A DNA stretch of 64,000 bases from Larimichthys crocea (lineage: Eukaryota; Chordata; Actinopteri; Sciaenidae). The notes under the pieces were generated by a model, which was not told the origin of the DNA, did no database searches, and saw only the letters and a program-made list of their open reading frames with translations. Below, piece by piece: positions 36,780 through 48,008 of the stretch (the first letter of the stretch is position 1; the number at the start of each line of letters is the position of its first letter). The position numbers and the translations under genes are program-made. The DNA lies in contig NC_040028.1 in NCBI RefSeq assembly GCF_000972845.2, forward strand, positions 20,426,210 through 20,490,209, read 5' to 3'.

Positions 36780-36910
36780 CATGGCTCTGCTGGTGTAGAT
36801 TCAGGTAATTTGGCAGCTAATTAATTGCTTTGATTAGCTGTAATTGGAGTACCGTTAAAGCAGGAGTTTACCCTGCAGAACTAATTAACAGAAGGTGACA
36901 ATTAGCCCTC
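36780..36910. other. Candidate conserved noncoding element
   Basis: Dense TAATTA/ATTAGC-type sites (GCTAATTAATTGC, GATTAGCTGTAATTGG, CTAATTAACAG, ACAATTAGCC) in about 100 bp of unique sequence about 1.4 kb upstream of the predicted host-gene promoter. Enhancer-like by motif density only. Confidence 0.3.
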
Positions 36911-37426
36911 AGTGTTTTGTCTACTGTTTATTAATTGATGAAGCTTCAGCAGATTGACTTGTTGTTACTTGACTGAATGGCTTTCTGAGTGTGTTTGCTG
37001 ATTGCTGAGTGACTGAGCTGATGAAGAGTGAACGTGTGACCTCTCCACTCGTGTCAGAGGTTACAGCAGCAGTAACAGAAGCACTGAGCGGCTTCCTCTC
37101 TCTGAGCAAATATAATAGGTGTGTTTGTTATGTTCTGCCGGTGCTGGTGTGCGTCACATGCCTTCTCTCTCCATGCCCAGTCCGGGTGCCAAGAGAGGGG
37201 CTTAAACCTGCGTCTGGAGATGGGAGCTGTGGAGATCCCAGGGAGCGGATGCTTGGCACCGTGAAATAGGATTTTGGGGAGGACCGAAGCAATGAAGCGA
37301 GAGGGAGAAGAGTCACTGCCAAGTCCTCTCTGTGGATTCGATGCCCCCCTCCTCACCCCTTCAACATATGCAGCTTGTGCACGCACACACATGTGCATTG
37401 GAAAAGAGAGAGAGAGAAGCAATGCA

Positions 37427-37436
37427 NNNNNNNNNN
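37427..37436. other. Assembly gap of 10 N
   Basis: Ten undetermined bases, a placeholder gap in the CpG-rich promoter block. Confidence 0.99.
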
Positions 37437-37439
37437 CTG

Positions 37440-37899
37440 CCGCGCCGCCACGGTCGGTCTCCTCTCCTTCTTTTTCCCTCCACGTACTCCTCTTTTTTAA
37501 AAAATAAAATAAAATAAAACACCCGATTTAAAAATAAATAAAAAATACTTCGCGGCTTCAATTACCTTTCCGTGATTCCCGCTCGCCCTCTCCCTCTCTT
37601 TGAAAGCGCAGTTAGTTTCGGCGGAGCTCCGTCTCTCCGGCCCCGGCAGCATCCCTCTCCTCTCCGAGCTGCTGAGGCAATCGCTGCTCACGCAAAAATG
37701 GCGCCGAAAGACACACTCCTCATTTCAAATTCGATAGAGCCCTCCCATGCCGCTGATTGGGCCGAGCCGGGATGGAACTCCGCGCCGCTGATTGGACGCC
37801 GAAAATGCACTCTCGAAGATTCTCGCAAGCCCACGCAGCGTTCATCACAGAGAGAAGAAGAGAGGGAGGGAAGGGAGAGGGGGGAGAGAGGGAGAGAGG

Positions 37900-37931
<32 letters not shown>

Positions 37932-38269
37932 GGAGAGAGAGAGAGAGAGAGGGGGATGGGAGTGGGGTGGGAGAGGTGGAGAGAGAGAGGGAGAGAGAGA
38001 GAGAGTGTGATGTGTGTAGAGATAGGTGAGGGGGAGGGAGAGATGAGAGATAGAGAGATAACTAGAGATAGAGGTAGGAGAGAGGGGAGGGGAGGAGGAG
38101 GAGGGGGGTGTGTGGGGGGGAGACGTTAGCCATTTGGCCAGCTTATATACTAGCCTGTTAGCTTAGCCGCGCTAGCACCCATACATACAGATGGGTTTTT
38201 GTGACTTCGCTGCGCTTGTAACGGCTCCTACAAGCCGGGGTCCGTTTACTCCAACGGGAGGGAGAGATT

Positions 38270-38300
<31 letters not shown>
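37440..38300 (+). promoter_or_regulatory. Promoter-like block, probably of a dleu2-type miRNA host gene
   Basis: GC/CpG-rich patches (37,437-37,455, 37,580-37,860, 38,160-38,260) with GGCGCC, two CTGATTGG (inverted CCAAT) sites near 37,752 and 37,789, and an AAAATGGCGCCGAAAG (YY1-like ATGGCG) at 37,695-37,710. A homopurine tract occupies 37,855-38,110. In human, the DLEU2 and DLEU1 promoters are head to head upstream of miR-15a/16-1; the position and strand here fit, but the assignment is inference. Confidence 0.5.
37855..38120. repeat. Long homopurine GA/GGA tract
   Basis: About 250 bp almost purely of A and G on the plus strand, mostly GAGAGG and GGGAGA units, broken by a few T. Such tracts can form triplex DNA. 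It directly precedes the putative transcription start and produces meaningless Glu/Arg-rich frames. Confidence 0.95.
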
Positions 38301-38303
<3 letters not shown>

Positions 38304-38708
38304 CACAGAGGAGATGAACACTAACTAAAACACTTAAACTTACGGCGGTTATAATTCAAAAGTTAAACTAAAAAAAAAAAATTCTTTTGGCATTGGAGCT
38401 CAGTTTTTTTTTTTTTTTTTTTTTTTTTTTTGAGCGGGAGGTGCAAAAGCAGCCAGAGAGCTCGAGCTCCTCTCTGCTGCTGCTCGCGAGCTCGAGCTCG
38501 AGCACAGGCGGCAGTGTCAACAAATGCACACGGCACCGACACTGGCGGCTTCGCGAGGGAAAAATCAATACGAGAGACACCGGGACTCACACGGTGCTGC
38601 TTAAATTTAATTTATTTTTTAACCAAGCTTGTTAACTTTTTTTGTGTTGTTGTTGTTGCGAGCTATTTTTCTTTCTTTTTTGGGGGGGTTGTTAACAGAA
38701 AACACCTG
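38200..38708 (+). ncRNA. Putative first exon of a dleu2-like host transcript
   Basis: The segment follows the CpG-rich block and ends in AACACCTG|GTAAGT, a strong splice donor at 38,709. It contains poly-T runs (38,276-38,303 and 38,404-38,431) and GAGCTCGAGCTC repeats. No conserved ORF is seen. The 5' end is a guess. If spliced to 47,553-47,634 it would place the miR-15/16 hairpins in a downstream intron, as in mammalian DLEU2. Confidence 0.4.
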
Positions 38709-40459
38709 GTAAGTTTGTCATTATATCACAGTTTGACCTTAAGCACCGAGTGATGCCCTTTATTGTAATAATAATAATGACGGAGTTTGTTTTATTCCTT
38801 TATCGGTGTTGTTGGCAGGGCTTCAGCTCTCATGTATAATTAACTTCTTCATATTGGTGTAATAGATTTTTGAATAGCGTCAGATGATCAGCTCATCTCT
38901 GCCAAAGTGACAACAACAACATGCACAAACTTGTGCTGGCCTCAACTTTAATAGCTCTTACACGAATGGCTTGTGTCATAACCACTAACTAACGATGCAA
39001 CAACGTTGAATTAACGTTGCTTTGTGGCTCGCAAGTTTGGATGCTTTTCCTTTTTGCCTCGCTCCACTTTCTGTGTGTGCCCTGATTAAATTCAAGTATT
39101 GAAGGGGGTTGGTGGGGGGGTCTAATCGGTTTAGTAAAGAGTGACAAAACGGACCTAGTCGTTAATTTACTGCTGAGGTGTTTGCATGCATGTGTGATAT
39201 TTTTCTTGCTCGCTTTATGACTGTCATAATGAACATGACTGACTAATAAAGCAAGAAGAAGAGAGGAAAAAGAGAGAGAGAGAGAGAGAGGCTCCATATA
39301 ATTGTGCGTCTAAACCCGCCCCTTCTACTTCCTTCTGAGTAGAGATCGGTTTAATGTGTTACATAATGTGAGGCCTTCCTATCTTTATTTCTTTTTTACA
39401 GCGTTGAATTTATTTAAACAAATACCCTGTGTCCACATTGTCACGAGAATTATATTTTTAAAATTCAAATGAACCTCTGTCCATTTCCCCTGCAGTGCCT
39501 TTTCCTCCCATGACAATGCAGCTTGCTTTAACAGCATTTTTTCTTATTTTGTCATACATATTTTTGCAGCACTAAGGTTAAGAGCTATGCCTCCACTTCA
39601 ATTAGATATGCATGATCTGGGTGGAAATGTCTCAGGCATGGCTTTTTTTTTTTTTCGTCACTGAAATCGCAGATTGTAACCCTTCTCTGTGGTGGAAGTG
39701 GGGCGTGCATTTTCACGACAAAACCACCCCACCCACCTCATAGTACAAATTTTTGTTTATTTATTTTTGAGGCTGTTTAGTTGGTGGGAAATTAGCTAAC
39801 ATGATATGAGGGAAAGACCTTTCACCGCCACATAGCAGAGCAAGAAGAAGAAGGAGGAGGAGGAGGAGAGGAGGAAACTACTGTACTGTAAGATCTGATG
39901 AGTCTGACTGACAAGAAAACTTTAGTTTGTGGTCATGTGAAATACAACGAACAGCACGATGAGTTAAAAATGTGACAGCCATTTGGTCGTGTGCTTTAGG
40001 TTTTTTTTTTTTTTTTTTTTCTACACCACATGGTGTATTTAAAATGGACATGCAACCATAGTTCCCATTATTTGTGTGGCTGTGCTGAATGTCATGACAC
40101 ACAGACATAATGTTTTTTTTTTTTATATCAGTTTTTATTGATCATTGTTTTTAAAAGCTGTTTCTTGATAAATGGATCTATATTTTTTTTTTTTTAAATA
40201 TTTAGGTCAGTACACCAAGTGGAAGTTTTGTTTTTCATACCTCCTGATAGAAAAGGTGTGAAACTAGCACACGAGAAATTATGTAATTATTCAAAGTTGA
40301 ATTGTTTTTATTGGATGCATATTTTGGAGTTTTACTACTTGGACATAGTTTGTCAATATTTTGGAGTATACATGAGTTTGGTTGGTCCTTGTGTGAACTC
40401 AGATCAATTAGCTCTTATATCTTGAATGGATAAAAACATTACTGAATGCTTGGCTGTTA

Positions 40460-40498
40460 GTGTATGTGTGTGTGTGTGTGTGTGTATGTTTGTATGTA

Positions 40499-40539
<41 letters not shown>

Positions 40540-40560
40540 ATGTATATATATATATATTTT
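40460..40560. repeat. Compound TG/TATG/TA microsatellite
   Basis: GT units, TATG units, a second GT block, then TA units. Confidence 0.95.
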
Positions 40561-43500
40561 TTTTCAATAGTCTCTATAAGTCTAAAAGACACTACTTAAT
40601 ATTTCAGCAGCATTAGTGATTAATTAAATTCCAATTTCATCCGATTTAATTGACAGGGGCAGCCTTTTGTAATCGGTTTGATATCAGCTGTAGGTGATAT
40701 TTTTGTGTCATTAAAAACTCCACATTTGAATTAGTCAGATGTAATCTCGAGCAGGGAGGAGGCAGCACTGTGTGTATTAGTAATATATGAAGTCACACAC
40801 CGGTCGCCTGCTTTTAAAATGTGTATGCAATGTGCTCGCACTTTGAAATAGGTGTCGATATTTTGCTCATATTCAGTTGAAGAGCGGATTGTTGTTGACA
40901 CTCGGCGTGTGTGTGCGATTGTCAAATTAGTGCTGGTGTTGTTTTAATAGTTTTTCTTCCTGTTGTGCCTCCAAGTAAATCTCCTTAAAATGCTACAGGT
41001 CTGTGTCTCCCCTCCGCTCTCTGGTATTTGCCTTTGCACCGTTGTGCTGTGCTGTGCTTTAGCATGACATTCTGTGACTCATCATTCTGTCTTCTCAGAC
41101 CCCTCCGGCAAAATGGGCTCCCACCCCCATTTCCTGGTGAAACTGTGCCTCTCTTCTTGTATTTGCTCACATGTGTTGTAGCCAGGCTGCAGAGAGAACA
41201 CCACCACCTCCACCCTTTTCTCTTCCTTCTTTCTGCACCACTCAGCACAAACTTTATAGTATTCAAATGTGCAGTGATGGGAACAGGTTTTCATGGGGGT
41301 CCTTGTTGGTTATTTTCCAGAAGCTGACCTTGGTTTGAGCTCTGCGCCTCATCAGCGTTAAACAGAAGCTGTCAAATCGTTTTCTGTGCGTCACTCACTT
41401 TCTGCCACAATCAGAATTTAAACAGAGGTCGGTATATGTAAGTTCAGATGAGTGCATGGTGTGTTTATCCATAAAGCTAAGGCGGCGTATGATGCTGCGA
41501 GGTCCTTGCATGCGTCTGTATTTTGCATTGGCTTTGATTTTTGATTTTTTTATTTATTTTTGTGCATACAGTAGGTGCTGCATCACTGTGGTGCACAGGG
41601 CTTCGCACCTGTCTCACTAAAACGGTGGAAATGTTTTTAGAGGCGGCATTAACATTTTTAACCTTCTGTGCTTGCTTCAGACCTTGGTGTTAGCGTGTTG
41701 TTGTGTGTGTGTGTGTGTGGAGAACTTGACGCCACACACACACCACACCCACTTTTCCGAAGTTGAAGACATTTTGTGGCCTGCTGAAGTGAGATCATCT
41801 GTTGTGAACATGTGACGTGTTTAGGTGGCCAATAACAGCTTTACAAAATGTTGCGGCCCCCTTTTCCCCCGGTTTCCCCCCCCCCCCCCCACGCCCAACC
41901 TTCCCCCCGTTCCCACCTCCCCTTTTCTTGTTGATGTGTGTGTGTGTGTGGTGACAGAAATCCTCCCAGACTTGGAGAGCTTGTTTTTGTTTTATTTTTT
42001 TAGAAAGAATACATCAGCTGCATGATAATTAAATTTTAGGTAGTAATATGATAACCTGCAACAGCAACCAGCAGTAAGATCTGACATTGCAAGACTATGA
42101 TACCTCCTCTGACTAACACACACACACACACACACACACAGTGTTTTCTTGCTTGCACCAGCCTTTTTTTCACCTGAGGGTGCTAGATTAGGCCACAGTG
42201 TTAACTTGTAAGTAGTTAGGTTGGAAAGATTTCCAACAATCGGCTCAAATATTGATGAATTTCTGTTTTTTTGTTTGTTTGTTTGTAGCTACATCTTGAC
42301 CAATCAGACTGGAGTGCAGACAGACCGGATGTTTTCACTCGGTGTCATCTCGTTTGGTCAGTTTTAAAAACACACAATTATTTATTTTATTTTATTCTGT
42401 GAAATGTGGTGCTGTCACTGACAGATCTGCTGCTGTGTGACTGTACAGCTGTAGGGAGGTAGATCAAACCTCTCCAGGAGAGTGTGAGCATTAATGCAAG
42501 ACTGATGTATTTATTAATATGTCTTTTAATTTTGCAACAAAACTCATTTTTTAAAATCAGGAAAAATGAGTGTTGCGATGTGTGTTTAACACACACCAAC
42601 AAAAGTACAGTGTGTGTTTGTGTAATTGGTGTATGGGTGTGCCAGTCAGCTCTCACAGCTCTGCTTCCTCTTTTGCTCCTCTTGCTTATGTATGCATCTA
42701 CAATACAACACGCACTCCGCCTCCCAGGATCCTAATTTCTGTCTCACTGTAACTCATTCAGAAAGTTGTGGTGGTCGTGTTGGAGGTTGCTGTGCTTGAG
42801 AATGTGATTTGTTTCGGTGGTCGTAGCCGTGCCTTTGGAGAAATAAAAACAGAAAAAAGTTTGATGGCATTGGTCAAGTGTAAATCAAGTCCTCAGGTCG
42901 TACTTTTGATATTGCATCACAGTGTACTTGCTCTGTCTGCATCCTGTTTATTGCTGCTGCTCTGGCTTCTTCTCCGTGGCAGTGGGAGGAAGCTCGTGAT
43001 AGTTCACATGAAGTAGTAAATAACCCAAATGAATTTCTGGAGGAATGCGTAACGCCGAGTGTGTGAATGCATTGTTTATACGGTCAGCGGCAGGTACGGC
43101 GTTTGTGTGTTGAGATTAAATATTTCACCAGACACACAGTGGACACGCCGGGTGTGTTTAGATGACAGAGACTGCTGTTGGTTATGTGGGAATCAAACCT
43201 TTTGAAGACAGGCGCTGTCTGTCCTGTTGACAGACCTGCTCTCCTTAAAGAGACCTTATTTAACACAACGCATGATTGTTTACTTAATTTTTAAGCTTAA
43301 TTAAAATCATTCATGTAGATGATGTGTGTAGCTGAAGTGTGAAGAGTGGGTCTGTCACACCTGACAGTAAGCGGTGTACCTGTGGAGTGCAACAATGACT
43401 CAGAGGTCACTCTCTCTCTCTCTCTGTGTGCCAGTGTCGTCCTGTGAATCGCTTTATTCTCACGTCGATGCCGCGTACACGTGTCTGCACGTTTCATTTG

Positions 43501-44985
43501 ACGAGACATGAGTACGTTTTCAGGGAATCCCACACTCACCCTGTGCCTGTGCTGGGCATGTTTTGCTGTGTGAGCACATGTAACAGGTTTGTCAAGGATT
43601 AAACACAAAACAGCACAGCACTGGTGTTTGTATGGACCCGAGCAGGTCTTTATGGGAAGTGATGATGACCAATAAAACGATTCACCACCTCTTAGAATTA
43701 GATAAACTCTATTTTAGATATTTTATTTATTTTAAAAAAGGTTATATTTATATATTTTTATTGACATGTCATCATGAGTATTTGCTGTTACTGCTGCAGA
43801 GATGTCCCGGCATGTGATGAAACATTTTATTACACCTTATAAAGTTGTGGCACGGTGAACATCTTTCCAAATCTAAAACAATGATTTGTCCCGCCTTACC
43901 TGGTGTGTGTCCGGCTTCAGGTGTTGTAATAAACGCCTCCCCCTGTATATTCTTCTATTTCTGATTGACCTTTAAATATATTCTGAAACCATATTAACCA
44001 GTGAGAAGTAAATAGATTTAAAGTTGTGTCTGCACATATTTACCTTGGAGCAGTTTCCTTCTGTGTCCCACAGATGGAAAGCTTTATGAACACAATCACA
44101 ACTCAAATTTGCAAAGATTTTTTCTTTTTCTTTTTTCCCCACAGTTTAGATCTTCTCTTTTTTTAGTTTGTGCTCTTACAGCCAGAGGACGATGTAAAAG
44201 AGGCCAGTCCAGACCACTTTCTGTGGAGGAGGAGGAGGAGGAGGAGGAGGTGATGGGTTGTCATGTCCACGTTCCCCGGGACCGATGTGGGGTGTAGGAG
44301 GTTACTTGACCTTCAACCCTCGGGGTCAGGTGACTCTTTGAGGCCATTGTGACGGGGGAGCAAATGTCATAGGAACGGGTTAAAAAGGCTGAGCAGTGAA
44401 GGTGACATGTCTGGGCATGCTTCCTTAAAGGAGAGGGAGAAAAATGGGAGAGGTTAGAGTCAGTGATGTGAAAATACAACCTGGACTTGTAAAAAAAATT
44501 ATCAGCTTAAAGAAGAAACACACACCATACCTGGTCAGTGCTGTGTGTGTGTTTTTTTAAACTCCTGTGGTGGTTGACTTATCCTTTAAGTTTAATTAAT
44601 GCATTAAAAATGACATCCGCACATGACGTGCAAGATAAGGAAATGATCGGACAAATTTTCCGCATGTGAATCGAGGTTGGTGGTCCGAGTGCGTCTTTGC
44701 GTCGCGTAGATAAACATGTGACGGAGGGGCGGGGGTGTATCCGCTGTTTACAGCAGGAAAATAACCACGAGTGGACTTTTTAACCCGAGCTTACAATTAA
44801 TTAATTTTATTATCCATGAATCAGCTGATCTTTACTGTTTTTAGTCATTTATGAATTAATTCTTGATGATTAAAACGGTGGCAAACACCTCGAAAAGCTG
44901 TAACAAACTGTGTATTTTTTATTTATTTATTGTTGCTGCTGGCATTATTTTATTAGGCACTGCTTCCAACTCTTGTTTTTATTTT

Positions 44986-45031
<46 letters not shown>

Positions 45032-45040
45032 ATATATATT
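44986..45040. repeat. TA/GT/TA microsatellite
   Basis: TATATATA, about 14 GT units, TATATA. Confidence 0.95.
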
Positions 45041-47552
45041 TCTTTGGCAGGCGATGCGGACCCCGTTAGCCCAGGGGTCAGTTACAGATGTGACAGTTAC
45101 ACACTCCTGATGTGAAGCTGTAAATGAGCGCGGTGTAACTCGTCTGTCACTCTGTGCCACGGTTTAAACAAACTGAGGATTTTTTTAAGAAGCTGGGAAT
45201 AATTGTAAAATTGGTTTTAGGTGTAAGCTCGTCATGTTCATACTAAATAAGCTCCTAACTGTTTTTCTGTGTTGTAGTTTTTATGTTGAGGTGTCATGCG
45301 TGCTTTAAATTTAATTTTATTGTTTTTAAACTGGAGCACTCACACACACACACACACAGACTTTTGTATCCCTGACAAATGTCATAATCTAAAGTCGAGT
45401 CTAATCCTGTATCATATGAACTATTAATAAAAACGTGCATCGCGTGAACGTCAGGAAATCTTCTTGGCCTGGAGCGAGTATCGCAGACGCTCTCAGACGA
45501 CGCCTTCGTGTAACGATGTCGCCAGAAGTTGATTTCTTTAAAAAAAAATGATATTAAGTATCTGATTTGTTAGATTGACTTGTGATCTTTGAGTCAGCTG
45601 TTCCTGTGCCAGCACTCTGTGGCTCTTTTGGTGGGCTCTGTTGTTGCAGCGTGGTGATGTAACGTAGGTGTGTGTGTTTTTGAAATCTATCTTTCTGCTG
45701 TTTAAAAGTCAGATTTCAAAAAAAGTGTGGGTTCATTTCATGTCTGATGAAAGCCGTGTGTCTGCACAGGTGACCCTCAGATCTTTTTTAATTAATATTA
45801 TCTGTGGTTGCAGCTTCTTCACCACATGACAAAAACCCCTCTGGGACATCAGAATAAAGGCCACAAATCTGTACTTTTCTCCAGCAGATGAATCAAATAG
45901 TTTGTTCCTCTGGGCTGCACTGGAGTTTGTCTGACAGAGGGACGCCTGCACGTCTCCTCACTGTCTCTTTCTGGATGTTAAAGATGTTATTAGGTTCAGG
46001 CTATCGGCTCCATCTCAGACCAAGATCGTAATTACAGGTCCATTGAGACCTCTAGTGGCAACAACACATCAGTTGGACCCAATCTGCCTCAGGATGAAGT
46101 GAGTTGTAACACCTTTCGTTTTAAGATTCAAACATGTGGTCTCTGCTAAAACTGTACGAGCTTCATCGATTCTGTCTCTGGGTCACTAAACGACACTGGA
46201 ACAGACAAAAGAGATCTCGTCGCTTGCTGCCTCGACTCTCTCGCTTCATTTAAAGGTTACAGGGAATGAAAACAGAATATTTGCCTCATATTTCCTCCAG
46301 GTTGAAGCACACTGGGTTCTGCCGGCTGCACACTTAGCCGAGCACAATGCAGCAGTAATTATCTTTGAAACCTAAGAGTGCTCCACCGCTGAATGAGACA
46401 TTACACAACAACGTTTGTAACTCAGACTCACTGTACACTCAGGTGTGTGTGTGTGGCACCTGTCAGCAGCTGAATGCCACAGTGTGTTATGACTGATACA
46501 GACTCCTTACTTAATATATTAAGTCTGAGTCATGCACAGTACAGAGAGTGTGGATTTATTTCTCACCACATCAGTGTTGTGAAGTTTGTCGAGCTGTGGT
46601 ACGAGCACACGAGAAATGGGATTTAAAAATACAAAGTTTGTAATGAAGCTGAGCGAAAGGTGAAATAACAAGTGGTTTAAAAAAAACTCAAAGTTTGGAT
46701 CAGGAGCACGGCTCTCCAACAAATCAGCTCTGGTTCTTGAGCCAGTTTCATTCAGATCCAACAGTGAATGATATAAAGCTGCCTCCTGTGTGAACAAGCC
46801 TGATATTTTCTGCCTGCTTCAGCGCTCGCCGTGTTGCTAAACTGTTAAAGTTTTTAACTGGTGCAGCTTCTAACTTGTTTTCTAGACGTGCAGCAGCTCT
46901 GCTGTTTCTACTGAAATGTCACCAGTTGTTGCGTTGGACTCGATTAGAGAAGTTGTACTTGAAGACTAAAGATGTGAACTGACAACCCTGCGCCTCGGCT
47001 GCTTGCTTCCAGTTGAGGGGAATCCTATTGTTGCAGCACACGGTGATATTTTTGTGTGGTGTTGTCGCAACAGTTTGGGAAAAGCCCCTCCGTGTTTCAA
47101 CACGCCAGCGCCGCTGTGCATTAAGCAACATCCCTAAAGTTTTGTTGTTGTTTGGCGTGGACGAGCTGTATCTGTCCGACTGGCTTCAACCTCCATCCCA
47201 ACAGCTTTGGCATGAGTTGGAGAGCTGACACGGAGCCAGGCGACGCCGGGCGATAACCAGCATCGATGCCCGACCTCGAGTCGTGGATAAATTAGAGCAG
47301 ATCTGTGCAGCCGGGTTTTAAAATCATACTCAGACGTACTTTTGTCTCAACCAATGTGGTCGACGCCTCCTGCTTGGTGATGTTCACACTGGTGGTCGCT
47401 CACTTCAGTTCTGGCCAACCAATTACTGCTGCTTGATGTTCTGGTGCACCGGTGTGTGTGAACATCACCGTAGATTTATCTTGTGACCGGCGTCCACATA
47501 CTTCTGACCACTTTGATGCCTAACTGTAATTCTCTTTGTGTCTGTTTTCCAG

Positions 47553-47634
47553 GCGGCGGCGGCGCTCGTCTCCTGCTCTACGAGTCGGACTTTAAATCTG
47601 CAGAAGAAGCTGCTGATCATCTTTTAAACGATAG
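47553..47634 (+). ncRNA. Putative internal exon of the miR-15/16 host transcript
   Basis: An 82-nt segment preceded by a good polypyrimidine-AG acceptor (TCTGTTTTCCAG) and followed by TAG|GTAACG. It ends 118 nt before the first miRNA and contrasts in composition with its surroundings. No protein match was recognised in any frame. The inference is an exon of a dleu2-like lncRNA whose next intron carries the miRNAs. Confidence 0.45.
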
Positions 47635-47740
47635 GTAACGAGTGTGTCCTCGTCTGTGAACGTCATGTGGTTCAGACTCGAGGAGACAAACGTGAAGAAG
47701 ATGAGGAGGAGAAGAAGAAGAGGAGCGTGACTGACACGTC

Positions 47741-47819
47741 AGGCGATGCTGTAGCAGCACGGAATGGTTTGTGGGTTACACAGAGATGCAGGCCATACTG
47801 TGCTGCCGCAGGAAAGCCT
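47741..47819 (+). ncRNA. mir15a: miR-15 family precursor hairpin
   Basis: The mature 5p arm is 47,752-47,773 and begins TAGCAGCACGGAATGGTTTG; its seed AGCAGCA is the miR-15/16/195 seed. The 3p arm at 47,789-47,810 (CAGGCCATACTGTGCTGCCG...) pairs with it and closely resembles the human miR-15a 3p strand. The loop is about 15 nt. Clustered 5' of miR-16 on the same strand, as in vertebrate MIR15A-MIR16-1. Compared with the human mature strand as recalled, it differs at positions 10-11 (GG for AT), outside the seed. miR-15 represses BCL2, cyclin D/E and other mRNAs in mammals. Confidence 0.93.
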
Positions 47820-47849
47820 GAACAACTCGACCTGTTGCCCTGTTTACGA

Positions 47850-47880
<31 letters not shown>

Positions 47881-47916
47881 GGATGATGAAGATGATGGTG
47901 AAGTTAAAGCTTGGCC

Positions 47917-48008
47917 GGTCGCCTTACTGTAGCAGCACGTAAATATTGGAGTTAAGACTCTAGCTGAAGCCTCCAGTATTGATCGTGCTGCTGAAGCAAA
48001 GCTTGACC
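47917..48008 (+). ncRNA. mir16: miR-16 precursor hairpin
   Basis: The mature 5p arm at 47,930-47,951 begins TAGCAGCACGTAAATATTGG and ends AG, as in zebrafish miR-16b as recalled (human ends CG). The loop keeps GTTAAGACTCTAG. The 3p arm at 47,973-47,994 (CCAGTATTGATCGTGCTGCT...) is the miR-16-1 star strand with few changes. The GGTC/GACC base closes the stem. It lies 156 nt downstream of the miR-15 5p end, a spacing typical of this cluster, so both probably come from one primary transcript. Confidence 0.95.

Larger units (their letters stand above)
38709..47552 (+). other. Putative host-gene intron / noncoding stretch
   Basis: No coding exon recognised. Contains poly-T runs (39,635-39,656, 40,002-40,020, 40,110-40,126), GT/TATG repeats (40,460-40,560), C-rich (41,876-41,892), CA (42,116-42,140), GAG (44,225-44,250) and TA/GT (44,986-45,040) simple repeats. 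No transposon with clear ends was seen. Confidence 0.45.

Noticed and set aside
37572..38129. 185-codon open frame rich in Arg, Glu and Gly
   Set aside because: Most of it is translation of the homopurine tract; it is low complexity and the same tract is open in several frames.
47667..47942. 91-codon open frame overlapping the miRNAs
   Set aside because: Runs through both hairpins and a CA repeat; the conserved feature is the RNA structure, not a protein.
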